Positions 24,234-35,265 of a stretch of DNA of 64,000 nt are shown piece by piece. Within the stretch, counting starts at the first letter, position 1. Each line of letters opens with the position of its first letter. Under the pieces are notes generated by a model. It searched no databases. It had not been told where the DNA came from and saw only the letters and a list, made by a program, of their open reading frames with translations. Source of the stretch: Ceratotherium simum simum (taxonomy: Eukaryota > Chordata > Mammalia > Perissodactyla > Rhinocerotidae). Position numbers and translations under genes: made by a program. The DNA lies in contig NW_004454262.1 in the NCBI RefSeq assembly GCF_000283155.1, forward strand, positions 825,229 through 889,228. The letters are read 5' to 3'.

Positions 24234-24730
24234 TGATTCTTGTACCAGCATGAATTGCTAGGATGACATCAGGAGCTTGGAACTGTCAAAAAATCTAGAA
24301 AAGCTGGTGGCTCTTGCTTCTTAGGCTCTAGAGAGGGATGGACTCTTCTGCAGGGAATGAAATCCAGCCCTTTCTCCCTTCCCTCATCTCCTAACCCCAG
24401 ATTCAGGTTCCTAGAAGAGACCTCAGCTGTCAGAGCCAGGAGCTGTGGCTGTCCCAGACGAGGAGGCTTGTGGTGTTTTGATTTACCCTCCTACAAAGCC
24501 TAAATCTAGTACAGAAGGAGTAATTTCCCAGAGGAAACCAGAGTTCTTTGGGAAGAAGGAAGGATGCTTCACGGCCAACAAAATGACAGGCCTACTGCAC
24601 ATGCTTTTCTCAGACTTTCCGAGAATTTTTATTTCTTTGTTTCTGCTCCTGCCCCACAGGAGAACAGCTCGTGGACTTCTCTCCAAGTGTTGCTGATGTA
24701 CCGTGGCCTTCCTAAAACAAGATTGCAACA

Positions 24731-25163
24731 TTTCCTAGGGTCCCCATAACCAAGTGCCACAGACTGCGTAGCTTAAAAACAACCAAAATTCATTCTTCCA
24801 CACTTCTGGAGGTTTAAAGTCTGAAATCAAGATGTTGGCAGGGCCATGCTCCCTTCGAAACTTCTAGGGAGGATCCTTCTTTGCCTCTTCCAGCTTCTCG
24901 TGACCCCAGGCGTTCCTTGGCTGTGGCAGCATCACTCCAATCTCTGCCTCTGTCTTCCAGTGACCTTCTTCCTGTGTGTGTCTGTGTCCTAATCTCCTCT
25001 TCTTAGAAGGACACTAGTTGTATTGATTTAGGGCCCACCCTAATGACTCATCTAACCTGATTACTTCCGCAAAGTCCCTGTTTCCACATAAGATCATATT
25101 TGTACATTCTAGGGGTTAGGGCTTCAGCATATCTTTTTGGGGGACACAATTCAACCCACAACA
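24731..25163 (-). mobile_element. MLT1 (MaLR) solo LTR, minus orientation
   Basis: Reverse-oriented MLT1 landmarks appear in order: GTGCCACAGACTGCGTAGC, ACTTCTGGAGG, GTCTGTGTCCTAATCTCCTC, TTAGGGCCCACCCTAATGAC and GGGGACACAATTCAACCCA, ending ACAACA. It is clearly diverged, consistent with great age. Confidence 0.85.
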
Positions 25164-26399
25164 CCAGGTGACATTATTTCCTCATACTGCGGCATAGAAG
25201 GTGGGCACGTGCTGCTGGATTTTCACAATCATCAACGGCCTTTATTTGTGCTTTGGCTGCACTGAACAGCTCCCAAAGCACTGTTCTTCGTGAAAAAACA
25301 CTTGAGGGGTCCAGTGGTTTTGATTGACTGGGCATGCTAACTGCCCACTTGCTTGTAGAAAGCTGCCTGTGTTTGGGCCTGATGGAATAGCCTGTGAGGA
25401 TGACACAGACTTTAAACTCATAATCGAATGAGAAGTTCTTCATTACCATGACATGCTGATGCTGCTTACAAAGGAAGAAAGTGGATTAGCACTAAAATGG
25501 ATATCATCCTTGTGAAGAAAAAGTACTCTGGCATGAGCACGCTTTTCTTAGAAGCTTCTGGAATGTCAGACTCTGTCAAAAGTGTGTGTTGTTTTAAATT
25601 TTAAAATATGTGTTTATTGTAGAAAAATTTGAAGTTACAGAGGAAAACAAGTCTAGTAAATAAATATGGTTACTACTAACTTAAAAAACTATTCAGTATG
25701 CTTTATTTTATATATTGATTGTTTGAGTCATTGATTGGTTGGTGGATTGATTTTCTGTTATAAAAACAACATGGGAGATGGCTTGGAATTCAAGGGAAGT
25801 GATCATACAAAGTTGGCATCATGGTGAGAGTGTGAAATCTTGGCTTGCATTTGTATTTCCTACCCTAATTTTTTGGCTCTGAGCTCATCAAACATGAAGT
25901 TACTATTGATACAGCAACTGGTTTCTCTACAAATGATGTGTCCCAGGGATTCTCTGTGTGGGCAATATGGAAGCTGGTGACAGCTGAAGTCTTCTGGGTT
26001 AGAGGTTCCCTGGCCTCTGCGGATGGTGCTCCTGGTGTCACCATCCTCTCCTGGGGGTGGGGGGACTCCAGTCCCTGGAGGAAGGGCTGCAGTGCATCAT
26101 TTTTATGGGCATCTCACTATTAGAGTCCCAGGACCACCCATAGATGTCACCCCCTTCTGTACACCCAGCCTTAGGTGTTCTAGCCTCAAAACATGTGACA
26201 GGCGTGAGTAGGAACTGGGCTGTAATGTTGGTGACCCATCCTCTCTGGAGCCAGGCAGGATAAAGTGAATCCTGTACTGGCCTCGTCTTAGGCACAGTAT
26301 TGATTTTGGTTTCTCATGGGACAGCTGAGCAATTGGACCCATTAGAGAATTAGAGACATTTTTAATTTTTGAGTAAAAAGCTCTACTAAAAACAAGGCA
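25164..26399. other. Unique intron, nothing recognised
   Basis: No gene. A 9-bp GLI consensus is present at 26132-26140 (see findings). Confidence 0.5.
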
Positions 26400-26580
26400 T
26401 TATGATAGCTGCAAATGGTGGGATGGAAGAGATGCTGAATTGACGTAGCACTTTCCAGTTTATAGAGCACTGTTATATACATTATCTCATTTTGGTTTGG
26501 ATTCCTGAAGTGACCTGTGGGTGTGGGGCAGCAGGTTTTATACCTGAGAAAATGGATGTTCAGAGAAATGGGATAATCCG
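26400..26580 (-). mobile_element. MIR-like fragment, minus
   Basis: GCACTTTCCAGTTTATAGAGC, ATACATTATCTCATTTTGG and ACCTGAGAAAATGGATGTTCAG resemble reverse MIR/MIR3. Diverged. Confidence 0.5.
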
Positions 26581-26944
26581 TATAAAGTTATCCTGGGGAT
26601 GTCCTCTGAGCTCTTTGCCGCCGTTGCATCAGTACACCCTGAAGCAGGAATGGATCACCTCTCTAATTCTGTAGGTGGGGAAATTGGGCTCAGAAATCTC
26701 AAGAGGGAGGGCTCCAAAGGTTTTATTTGGTAAGTGGCTGAAATGGGGTTAAAATTTAGAGCTTCTTTTTCCATTAGTATGGCTCTCTCTCTCTAGTACA
26801 TTGCACAGAGACAGACGGGGGGAAAAACGAACTGTTTTTTGTCTAAGTGTTTGGATTAGTTAAATGTGTGCTGAGGAGGGCACAGGCAGCCTTCTGGTGG
26901 GCATTTGCATACTGCTTCATTTCTCTGGACAGTACCAGGATGCG

Positions 26945-27178
26945 GTGGGAAACAGGCTTTAGAGCGCTGATGTCCTGGCTTTAGATCCCGACCCTTCCAC
27001 TTATGAGCTGTGAGACTTTGAGCCTATTGCTTACCCTCTCTGAGCTGAGCATGAATCCCCTTATCTGTGAAGAGAAGACAATATCATGTGCTTCCTGGAA
27101 TTGTTGTGGGAATTAAATAAGGTAAATAAAGTTCTCAGAAATGTGCTAAGCACACAGTAAGCACTTAATAGATGACTT
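26945..27178 (+). mobile_element. MIR SINE, nearly full length, plus
   Basis: TTTAGAGCGCTGATGTCCTGGC, CACTTATGAGCTGTGAGACTTTGAG, TACCCTCTCTGAGC, GGAATTGTTGTGGGAATTAAATAAG and GTGCTAAGCACACAGTAAGC run through the whole element. Confidence 0.88.
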
Positions 27179-27869
27179 TCCTTCCATTGGCTGTCTAGTG
27201 TAGAACACACCACACGTCTGTTCTTTAGGGCTCCACTAGGGGTATGTTGGAAGGACACGGCAGGAGCAGAACTGAGAGGCTTTACTCAAAGGTTGTCATG
27301 GGAAGGATTAGGGTTCCTTAACTTAGGGTTCCTTCAGGTTGTAAAGACAAGTTCTGTGCTGTCATGTCATTACTCACTTCAGGAGGGAGAAAATGGCATG
27401 ATGATTTTTAAAAAGTTATCTTTTCTTCTTTTGAATCTGCCTGGAGGCAGAAGACTTGGGAGAGATATTTTGTTAAAATTTAGATCAATAAATAGAGCTT
27501 GCCAAACAGTCTTGCCAAATAATGTCTAGGAGGGGAGATCCTGGCCCTTTTCCTGGACATGGAAGCCCCGGGTTGGGTGGGCCTCGTGCTCCCAGCTGTG
27601 GAGGGGAAGGAGAGCTGCGGATGCCCAGGGGAGGGGCGTGCCCTGGGGCACGGCCCTGGGCCTCACCTGCCTGTCCCTTCAGCGTCGCCCCTCCTGTTTA
27701 ATCAGAGCCTGGGCGAGGGCCTGTGGGGCGGAGACCCTCTGGGGTCTGCTGCCTGCTGCTTTATGGCTCGCATCTTCTACCCCATGCCTCTCCATCTTCC
27801 AGGGGGAGTGACTGTCTCTAATAGGGTGGCTGTGACAGATGCTGTGGGAATTCTGAGTTTGGGATAATG

Positions 27870-28230
27870 AGCTGTCATATGTCATTTCACTTAAACACAA
27901 TAATACAAATATTTTGATCAAACATTTTCTCCAGCTGTTGAGCGAAAGCAATAAAAGCAGCAGGGAGTGCCAGGGAATTCGCTGTTTCTGAAACGGTTTA
28001 CCCTCTAAAAGCTGTTGCCTGTTAACTCTTTCTGTCTCTCTCTCTTCCCGCTCCTTCTGATTTCCCACAGCATGTCCAGGGCCGTAAATAAAGAGACTGA
28101 ATTCAGGGCCGTGAAGGGGGTGAAATTGACCACAGCTTTTGTTAAACGTCCCTTCTGCTGGCCTCAGAGCAGCTGCAGCTGCTGCCACCTCGTAAAACCC
28201 TCTTGGCCCAGCCACTGCAGCTGACCCCCA
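27870..28230. promoter_or_regulatory. Candidate conserved enhancer block
   Basis: Starts GATAATGAGCTGTCATATG, then has CACAATAATACAAATA, the palindromic TCF-like TTTGATCAAA at 27913-27922, GCGAAAGCAATAAAAGCAGC, GCCGTAAATAAAG and CAGCTGCAGCTGC. No repeat identity. Function inferred. Confidence 0.42.
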
Positions 28231-28959
28231 GCGCCCCCACCTGCCTCTGCCCCTCCCCAGTACAATCCGGAGCCTAAGGACTCTGGGCTCACATCCAGCT
28301 TTTAGGCAATCATCTTTTGGGGGCACCTGGTACTAGGTTCTTCCTCCTGGGTGGAATCTGGTTTGATGGAGTATTCCCATTATAGATTTCTCCATCCCAT
28401 CCTGTCTGCTGTCCACTGCTCTGACCTGGCTCCTGGAAGCTATTCCTTCCTTCTCTCTAGGCAGAGAAGGACATAGCCCCACAGTGAGCATCTCAGGGGT
28501 GAAAGAGATGCAGCTGAGGGTCAGGGATCTGGAAGGACCCCGGAGCACAAGCTTCTGGCTGCTGTAGCAGTTCTCTTTGCCAGTGGGAAGGAAGCAAGGG
28601 GTGTGATCATTCTGAATGCATCATTCAAGCCAAAACTCCTTAAAGGAATGGCCTCACCCCAACTTTTTTTTTTTTAAAAACTATGTCTTCAATTTTAAAA
28701 AAGCCACATCTGACTCAGCAGTGCTACCAGGTCTGACATTTCTCATGTGAAGCTGGGGGGGAAGAGATCAGGTTCTTGACTGGACACTCCTTAAAGCCAG
28801 CCCCTTCCCTTCCTCTCTCTTCCCTCTCCTTTCCGGGAAATGAATGGGGCTAACCTGCTTCCTGTTCCGGGTTCTAGGAGACCTGACCCCTCAGTGCTCT
28901 GCTCTCATTTCTGCCTTCCAACCCCGCCTGTGACTGGTGCCATCCCTTCCACTTAAAGC

Positions 28960-30440
28960 GTGCTCTGATGCCTCCTATCCGTAAACAAAGTAAAAATGCC
29001 CCCGCAGAACTCCATCCTGACTCTTGGGTCTTCTGTTGCTGCTGCCCTGTCTCCTGCCCTCTCTCCTCTCTCTGTAGCCAGACTTCTGGGGGGTTGTGTC
29101 ATGATCTTCACCTCCTCAGCTCTCCTTGTCCCATCACCCACTGCAGTGCATACACCTCCTGCTCCCTGGGGTGGTACCAGTCTCCTCTACGAGTTTTGCA
29201 TGAAGCCACCTCCTCCCTTTGGCTCCTCCAACCCCACTCACTCCTGGTTCTCCTGGGTCGCTTATGTTTTTTTTTCCTGCAGCTTTGCTTTGTCCTCTTC
29301 CTCTGCTCATCCCTACTGTTGGCCCGCCTCCAGTGTCTGCTGTCATTCTGTACCCTCTCCCTGGCCGACTTCAGTCACTAATGGCATCTCTCATCTTTAG
29401 GCCAAACTTGGCTCTGGAATTCCAGACCTGGATCCACCACTCTCCAAACATCTACCAGAAGCCTGGATGTCGAAGTCTCCTCAAACCCCACCCATCCCAG
29501 ACTGAACCCATGCTCTGCCCACTGCTTCATCCTGGGCCACTGCCTGTCCTCGGTGTTCCCACCACTAAGTACCACCATCAACAGAGCCCCCCGGAGTCAG
29601 CCAGCCTTCTCGCTTTCTGTTATCATCATATCCTTTCATCCTTCTTCACTCAGACTCTCCTCCACCCGTACATTTCCGCTCTCACCACCCTGCGTGGATT
29701 TTTGAGCCTTTACAGCTCTTACTCCCCACCTAACTTCATCCCACTCCAACCCATTCTCCAGGTTACCACTGGTAATATTTCCAGAATGCACATCTGAAGA
29801 TTTCATCTCTCCATACAGTCCTCCTGGCTCGTTGGCATGGCAAGCAAGACCCTCTGTGGTCTGGCCTCATTTTCTTCCATGTGTTTCTAGAGCCATGGTT
29901 CTCACAGTGGAGTCCCTCAGACCAGCAGCATCAGCCTCACCTGGGAACTTGTTAGAAATGCAAATTCTCCTCCTGCACGCCCCCCCAAACCCCAATCCTA
30001 GGGAATCAGGAATCAGAAACTCAGAAGGTAGGCCCAGCAACTTGCGATTTAACAAGCCCTCCAGGTGATTGGAGGCATGGGGAAGTGTGACGACTAGTGC
30101 TCTAGAGTGATCCTGGGTCTCTACAGGTCACCAGACACCCCCAGCTGCCTCATGCTCTCTCTCTGCAGGTTCTCTCACCACACTCCCACTCATCCTTCTG
30201 AACAAGGCTTTTCCGCAAGGAGAGGAGGTTTCTCTGACCCTCTTCCGTTCCTACCTGCTCCCCTTCCCCCTGCTCACCTGGAAGCCACCTTGTCACCAGG
30301 ACTCTTTTGAGCTGGTGTCCTCGTTAGTGGCTTGTGACATGTGGGTCCCCATGCTCCCCTTGGGCAGGAATGCCTGTGAGGCTCTCCGTGTCCGCAGGGC
30401 CCGCATGATGCCTGGGACCCAGCAGTGCTGGTTAGGTCTG
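28960..30440 (+). mobile_element. LINE-2 (L2) 3' fragment, interrupted by a MER5A-like insertion
   Basis: The segment follows the order of the mammalian L2 3' region: the ACTCCTGGTTCTCCTGGGTC block, CTGTACCCTCTCCCTGGCC, the CATTCTCCAGG / TTTCCAGAATGCACATCTG block, the TGGCATGGCAAGCAAGACCC block, and after the insertion TCATCCTTCTGAACAAGGC and TGCCTGGGACCCAGCA. The reading frame is broken, so the open stretch at 29219-29797 is a fossil and not a gene. L2 died out long before placental radiation. Confidence 0.72.
29891..30103 (+). mobile_element. MER5A-like hAT element nested in L2
   Basis: GGTTCTCACAGTGGAGTCCC, CCAGCAGCATCAGCCTCACC, GGGAACTTGTTAGAAATGC and TTAACAAGCCCTCCAGGTG are characteristic of the non-autonomous hAT-Charlie element MER5A. 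L2 sequence resumes on the far side. Confidence 0.85.
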
Positions 30441-30939
30441 TACCGGGAATCCATTTTTACTTATTCGTGTATTTATCAACAAGTTATTGAGTCCTGAGGT
30501 GGCATGACTGAAGCAGCCCAGGAAATAATTCCTGGTTCTAATGATCCTGTCTAAAATGGAAAGATTCTGAGCAGTTGAAGGGCTAGAAAGAAATTGTTTA
30601 TCAACGAAACAGTTATTTAGGTGCAGTCCAGGTGAAGTGGTAACAGCACAAGAATTCCTGTGACTCCTTCCTAAAACTTCCTTTCAGCTGAAGACGCCTG
30701 TTGGACAGGGTCTCGCCTCCTTGTTTCCTCGTTGCTTCTCCTTCATTCCTTTTTGCTTTCCATACCAGGATAGCGCAGACCTGAGGTAAATTTGGGGGTT
30801 GTTTTCTGCATTGAAGAAGGGCGAGCATCGTGTCTTTGCCTCTTGGTCCTGAGTTTATTTGGGAACGAGGCCCTTGAATGATTTTTTTTTACCCCCTTGA
30901 GGACCACTGGCTTTGGGTAGGAAAATAGACAGACTTTAT

Positions 30940-31270
30940 TCTTTGGGCACAAAGATTTGTCTTAAAGCTCCAATACGCAAGCATTCCCTTACTCTTAAGA
31001 TTCTGCATTATTGTGTGTTCTTTCTTTTGTAGATTTATTACATTAGCACTTAATTACTCTTCATGACAGTATTAAATTTCATGAGTGATTTATAGTTTTA
31101 ATAGAGACTTGTATGATTTATTGCAGTTGGCATTTGAGGTTTACCAACTTCTTAAAAGCCATGAGTACTAGAATTGCTTAATCTGACCCTGTCCAGCGCA
31201 ACCACAACATGGGTGAAACCCCAAATTCAAGTGTAATAGGGACGCCTGCTGCGTAGACCATTTCTGTTTG
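30940..31270. promoter_or_regulatory. Candidate conserved block, AT-rich
   Basis: Contains CTTAATTACTC (TAATTA at 31051-31056), TTATTACATTAGC, GTGATTTATAGTTTTAATAG and TGATTTATTGC: several homeodomain/HOX-like words in about 150 bp without repeat identity. Confidence 0.35.
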
Positions 31271-31809
31271 ATGTGACTGTCTGCTTTTGTGATATGTGAA
31301 TATGTGTGGGATGGTGGTGGTGGGTGTATGTGTGTTTTTAGAGGAAAAAGAGAGTGGATCCCTTCTGTTTTTTAAATATGAGCTCCGAGTGGTTTCCTAT
31401 GCCCTGGAGGGAAAGATGTGACATGGGGTCCTGGGATGCAGTGGTGTGGAGGAAGCTGGTGACGGGCCTGGGGCTCTGTCTCCATCTGCAGACGGATTCC
31501 AAGGCCAGGCCAGGGGCAGCGGCCGACTGGAAGACTCACCTGCTGTCCCAAAGATGGCTTCAGGCGTCAGCGGGCCGCTGACCTGCTCCTCTGGGGCCTC
31601 TTGCAGCTGCTGATGCAGCACCGAATCTAACCTGCTCACCATCCGTCCCCCAGTTTTCCCAGCACACCCAAAGTCTTTGTTGGGAAAGCGCCTACTCCTG
31701 CTCCTGAGCTGGAATCCTGAGAACTCTCCATAGGCTTTGCACTGCCGCCCTGGTCCCTGTCCTGAGCTTCCCATCCGTGTGTCCACTGGCTGCCCCGGCC
31801 CATGTGTTT

Positions 31810-32640
31810 TTCCCAGGCACAACTTGGCAGCTGTTGCTAAAATGAGTATTATTTCAATGAGATGTTGCTTCGTTATTTTAAAGTGGGGGTAGCTGCTCAC
31901 TTTGGTATTTACCGAGATGACTTTATTGGCTTGCACTTCTGGAAAAAAGCTGTGCCCTCCCTGCTCCGCCTTCTCCAGAGCCGCCCTGTGGCTAATCCTC
32001 TAGGGCCCTCAGCCTGCAGGCAGATAATCTCTCCGGGGTTATCTGTTAATTACCAGTGAATGTGTGAAGTATTTGTGAAAAGGCTTTTGAAGTGAGTTCC
32101 ACGTGCTGCTGCCTGGGCTGGAGGGCCAGGCCCGTCTCCCGGGCGGAGGGTGTCGCGGCCCAGCCTGGGTCCTCTCGAGTGCTGGTATTCTCTCACTAAA
32201 TTGTTTGCCTTTCTAATGAAGTGAACTGTTTGTTTGACTCTGTGGTGGAAGGTATTTAAGGGGGGACTAAAGTAAACGTTGGAGACATTCAAATAAGCCA
32301 TGCATATCTGCTTTGTGAAGGGAAGGAAAACAGTTTGGCCCCGCTCACCTCCGGGAAGAGTCATTAAGGAGCTGTTTAAATAATAAACGGAGCCGAGCAG
32401 CGGATATTGCTGGCCGCCGGGGCCGGCCTTTGTGCTTGCCTCCCGGGCCTGGGAATTCCTCTGCCGCCACCGCCGCCACCGGGGGAGGGGAGGGCGCTCC
32501 AGCATCGCGGTTAGTAATTGTGATTTATTTACGTGTAGAGGGACTTCGGCTTCATTCAGTCTTGATTAAAACAAGCCAGTTAGCCCTCAGGATGCTGGCG
32601 GATGGATGGCAGGGCGACTTTGTTAGCCATGGCAAAGGCA
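31810..32640. promoter_or_regulatory. Candidate conserved enhancer block with CpG-rich patch
   Basis: A repeat-free stretch with low-entropy, transcription-factor-like words: TAATTA at 32047-32052, the POU-like palindrome ATGCATAT at 32300-32307, TAATAAACGG at 32381-32390, and ATTATTTCAATG near 31847. From about 32385 to 32515 it turns GC- and CpG-rich (GGCCGCCGGGGCCGGCC, GCCGCCACCGCCGCC, GCATCGCGG). CpGs rarely persist in unique intron unless unmethylated or under constraint. Enhancers in GLI3 introns are established; the function of this block is inferred. Confidence 0.5.
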
Positions 32641-33134
32641 AGCAAGACAGTGTCATCGTGGGGTCCAGCCTATGTCCTCCCTGGCCAGGCGTGCTGGGGC
32701 CACTTGTCTGCTGAGCTGGGTCCCCTGTGTCTGGGAGAAGTGTCTGGAATGCAGGGGTGACTGGACCAGCGGATGTGAGGCTGAGGTGGGGCCCCCTGGA
32801 GGACGGCTGACCCTCTGCCTGCCTCAGGACACAGGGTGATAGTGGGGTGTGAACGATAAGTGGGTGGATGGGTGACACACCTTTTAGCTGCTTTTAGCTT
32901 CTGTTGTTGGGAAGGGTGAAGCAGTGGAATAGCTGTGAGGGGAAGTACATCTGTATTCAGGACTAGCTGCATAATTTGTAGGGCCCAGTGCAAAAAGAAA
33001 ATGCACGGCCCTTGCTCAAAAATTTCAAGATGTCGACTGCAGAAGATTAAACCAAGTATGAGGCCTTCTGAGGTGGCCTGGGTCGCATGCCCAGGAAGCT
33101 GGCTCTGCTGTAGTTTCTAGGGCTGATCTGGACT

Positions 33135-33355
33135 TGAGGCCAAGTTTTGTCAGTTCCTGCCTGGGTGCCTTTAACTTCTTGTGGTCTCTGATCCTTGTTT
33201 TCTCATTTGTGAAACAGGGAGAGTAATACCTACCTCACTGAGTTACCATGTAGTGTCAGTAAAAAATGTGTGAAAAGTGCCTAGGGTAATCTGTAGCACA
33301 TAACGAGTGCTCAATAAATGGTAGTGCTCAATAAATGGTAGCTATTTATTATTTG
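33135..33355 (+). mobile_element. MIR SINE, plus, with a 17-bp tandem duplication at its 3' end
   Basis: TTTCTCATTTGTGAAACAGGG, GTAATACCTACCTCACTGAG and GTGCCTAGGGTAATCTGTAGC are followed by GTGCTCAATAAATGGTA twice in perfect tandem at 33307-33323 and 33324-33340. Confidence 0.85.
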
Positions 33356-33479
33356 AGTGTATCTGTGGCTGTAATTTTTTTTCCCTCCCCTAATGGTTGA
33401 GATGACAACAGTGTATGGCTAATCTGGAATTTAGGGGACAGAGTTGGGTTTTTGCCACAGAACCTACTTAGAAATATAG

Positions 33480-33988
33480 GTATTGTCGGGGGAAGAGGGA
33501 GAATCTCCCTCTGCCCTTTCCCTTAAGGTTCTTATGGCTGGCCAAATAATCAACAAGACAGGTTAGCAGGAGAAAATAATACCAAGTTTAATAACATGTA
33601 TACATGGGAGAAACTCAGAAATGAGCAACTCGTCCCTCTGTCTAAGCTGCTTGCTTAAGTATTGCAGCTAAAGGCGAGGAGCGTGTTGGGGGTGGGTAGT
33701 GGCCTGGGACTTCAGAGGGCAGGAGGACAATTCTTTTTGGGGTCATCTATAGATAATGTGGTCAGGGAGAGACAGAGTTTTTGATAAAAGGGGCTTGGTG
33801 CCCCTCCCATTGTAACATCTATTTTACATTATCTTTATAGCCATCATGATAGAAGATCTGTTCCAGGAAGGAGCCACCATGTCAAATTCTTTAGGCAGTT
33901 AGTGGGGGAGGTCAAATGTCCTTCAGAGAAAACAATCAAGGTAAAGAGATAGATTTCAGGGTGGCCAAATCTTGATCTCCCACAGTAT
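33480..33988 (-). mobile_element. Solo LTR, ERV1-type, minus orientation, 4-bp target duplication
   Basis: A 501-bp segment at 33484-33984 runs TGTCGG...CCCACA, so it has TG...CA ends, and is flanked by GTAT on both sides (33480-33483 and 33985-33988). A 4-bp duplication is typical of gammaretrovirus-like ERV1 insertions. On the minus strand it reads TGTGGGAGATCAAG...CTTCCCCCGACA. Its 3' part (CTCCTGCTAACCTGTCTTG...) resembles that of the LTR at 40477. No internal retroviral genes are present. Confidence 0.72.
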
Positions 33989-35039
33989 GGAGGACCCTTC
34001 ATGTGCCTCGTGATCAGAGAAGGCCTGAGTGCAAGGGAGAACATGGGCTGAGGATTCAGATTAGGTACGAAGCTGAAGATACCCAGGTAAAGGTGTTGCC
34101 GATCGATGTTAACTTGGATGTCATTGTTGAAGGAGAACCACTTAGAATTAACAATAACCCCTTAAATGTGAATACTTCAGAATTTATGGACCGTCTTCAC
34201 CTATGTCACTTGGCCCCTTGAACAACTTTGTGGAGTAAATAGGGCTGGGTCTTATTAGCCTTATTTTGTGGGTGAAGAAAATCTATATTATGATTATAGT
34301 GATTACTGTCCTTTGTTTCTATGTAAATCTATAAAATATGGCTTAAAATGGGAAGTATTTTCAGCTGCGTGGACCGATGGAGAGCAGAAGATTGGTGTGC
34401 GAAGGGTGTACCTAGTAGGTATTGTCCTGTAAAGGCTGCAGCATGCATTATTCAATCTACTAAATGTTTGGCCTTCCTCTGACTTTGGAGAAGGGGAAAT
34501 TGAGTGGGAAGGATGGGTTTTCTAAGGTTTCATGCTGAGAAGGTGGTAAATTTTGTGCAAATATATATTGGCTCCAAGATGACCAGTAGGTCACCGTCAA
34601 TTTGGTCTACTGCACGGTATTAGTTATTAAATCCATGCTTTGTTTTAAATACATTGAAGTTCTCATATTATCACTCTTTGAGTCTTCATCAACACTTGCA
34701 AACAGCCAAGTGTGAGAAGCAGCCTTGTGCTCTAGAAATGTGTCTAGATTCCACTCTCTGGCAAGTGGGAGCTCATTGAGAAGTGCAGAATGCGGTCATC
34801 TCTGTAAGGGTGTGTCCACCATTACCAGGGGAGATGCATGTTCATGTATTGAGGTTGTAGTCCCTAGGGCTGTAGGTGGACCCAGGTGTAGATACGGACT
34901 CCAGAAGTAGACCATGTTCTCTGTCCTCAGGGGCCTGTGGGAGCAAACGGACATCACTGAGTTTAGACACCTACCAAGTGAAGTTTGTAAAGACTGGGTC
35001 CCATGCAGCTGATCTAGAAACCAGGGTCACTTCGGGGAG

Positions 35040-35265
35040 AGGGAGGGGAGGACTCAGATGGCGATCACATTGAGACCAGGTAGAGCCTGGGCCTTATTAG
35101 ACAAGGTGAGGAGCTGCCAAGTGCCAATGGAGGGCCTTGGGAAGAACTGGCCAGTTAGGTCACTCTCTGAGACAGCATATTTGTCAAGGATCATTACCGA
35201 GGTTGGAGGTAGAATGGAAGCAGACCGTGCAGAGGCGGTCCTGGCGGCAGGAGGAGAAGTGGGCA
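35040..35265 (+). mobile_element. Diverged L2 fragment
   Basis: GGGCCTTATTAGACAAGGTG, AGTGCCAATGGAGGGCC, AAGGATCATTACCGAGG and AGAATGGAAGCAGACCG resemble the same L2 block as at 37480. By-eye assignment. Confidence 0.48.

Noticed and set aside
27679..28326. Minus-strand ORF of 215 codons, the longest in the window
   Set aside because: No recognisable domain; low-complexity Ala, Leu and Arg runs; it crosses the proposed noncoding block, and its length is reachable by chance in GC-richer sequence.
29219..29797. Plus-strand ORF of 192 codons
   Set aside because: Lies in an L2 fossil whose true reading frame is broken.
31397..31936. Minus-strand ORF of 179 codons
   Set aside because: No domain, splice context or known GLI3-locus antisense protein; ordinary GC-rich open stretch.
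32050..32505. Minus-strand ORF of 151 codons over the CpG patch
   Set aside because: Explained by CpG/GC-rich composition; the residues look like translated noncoding sequence.
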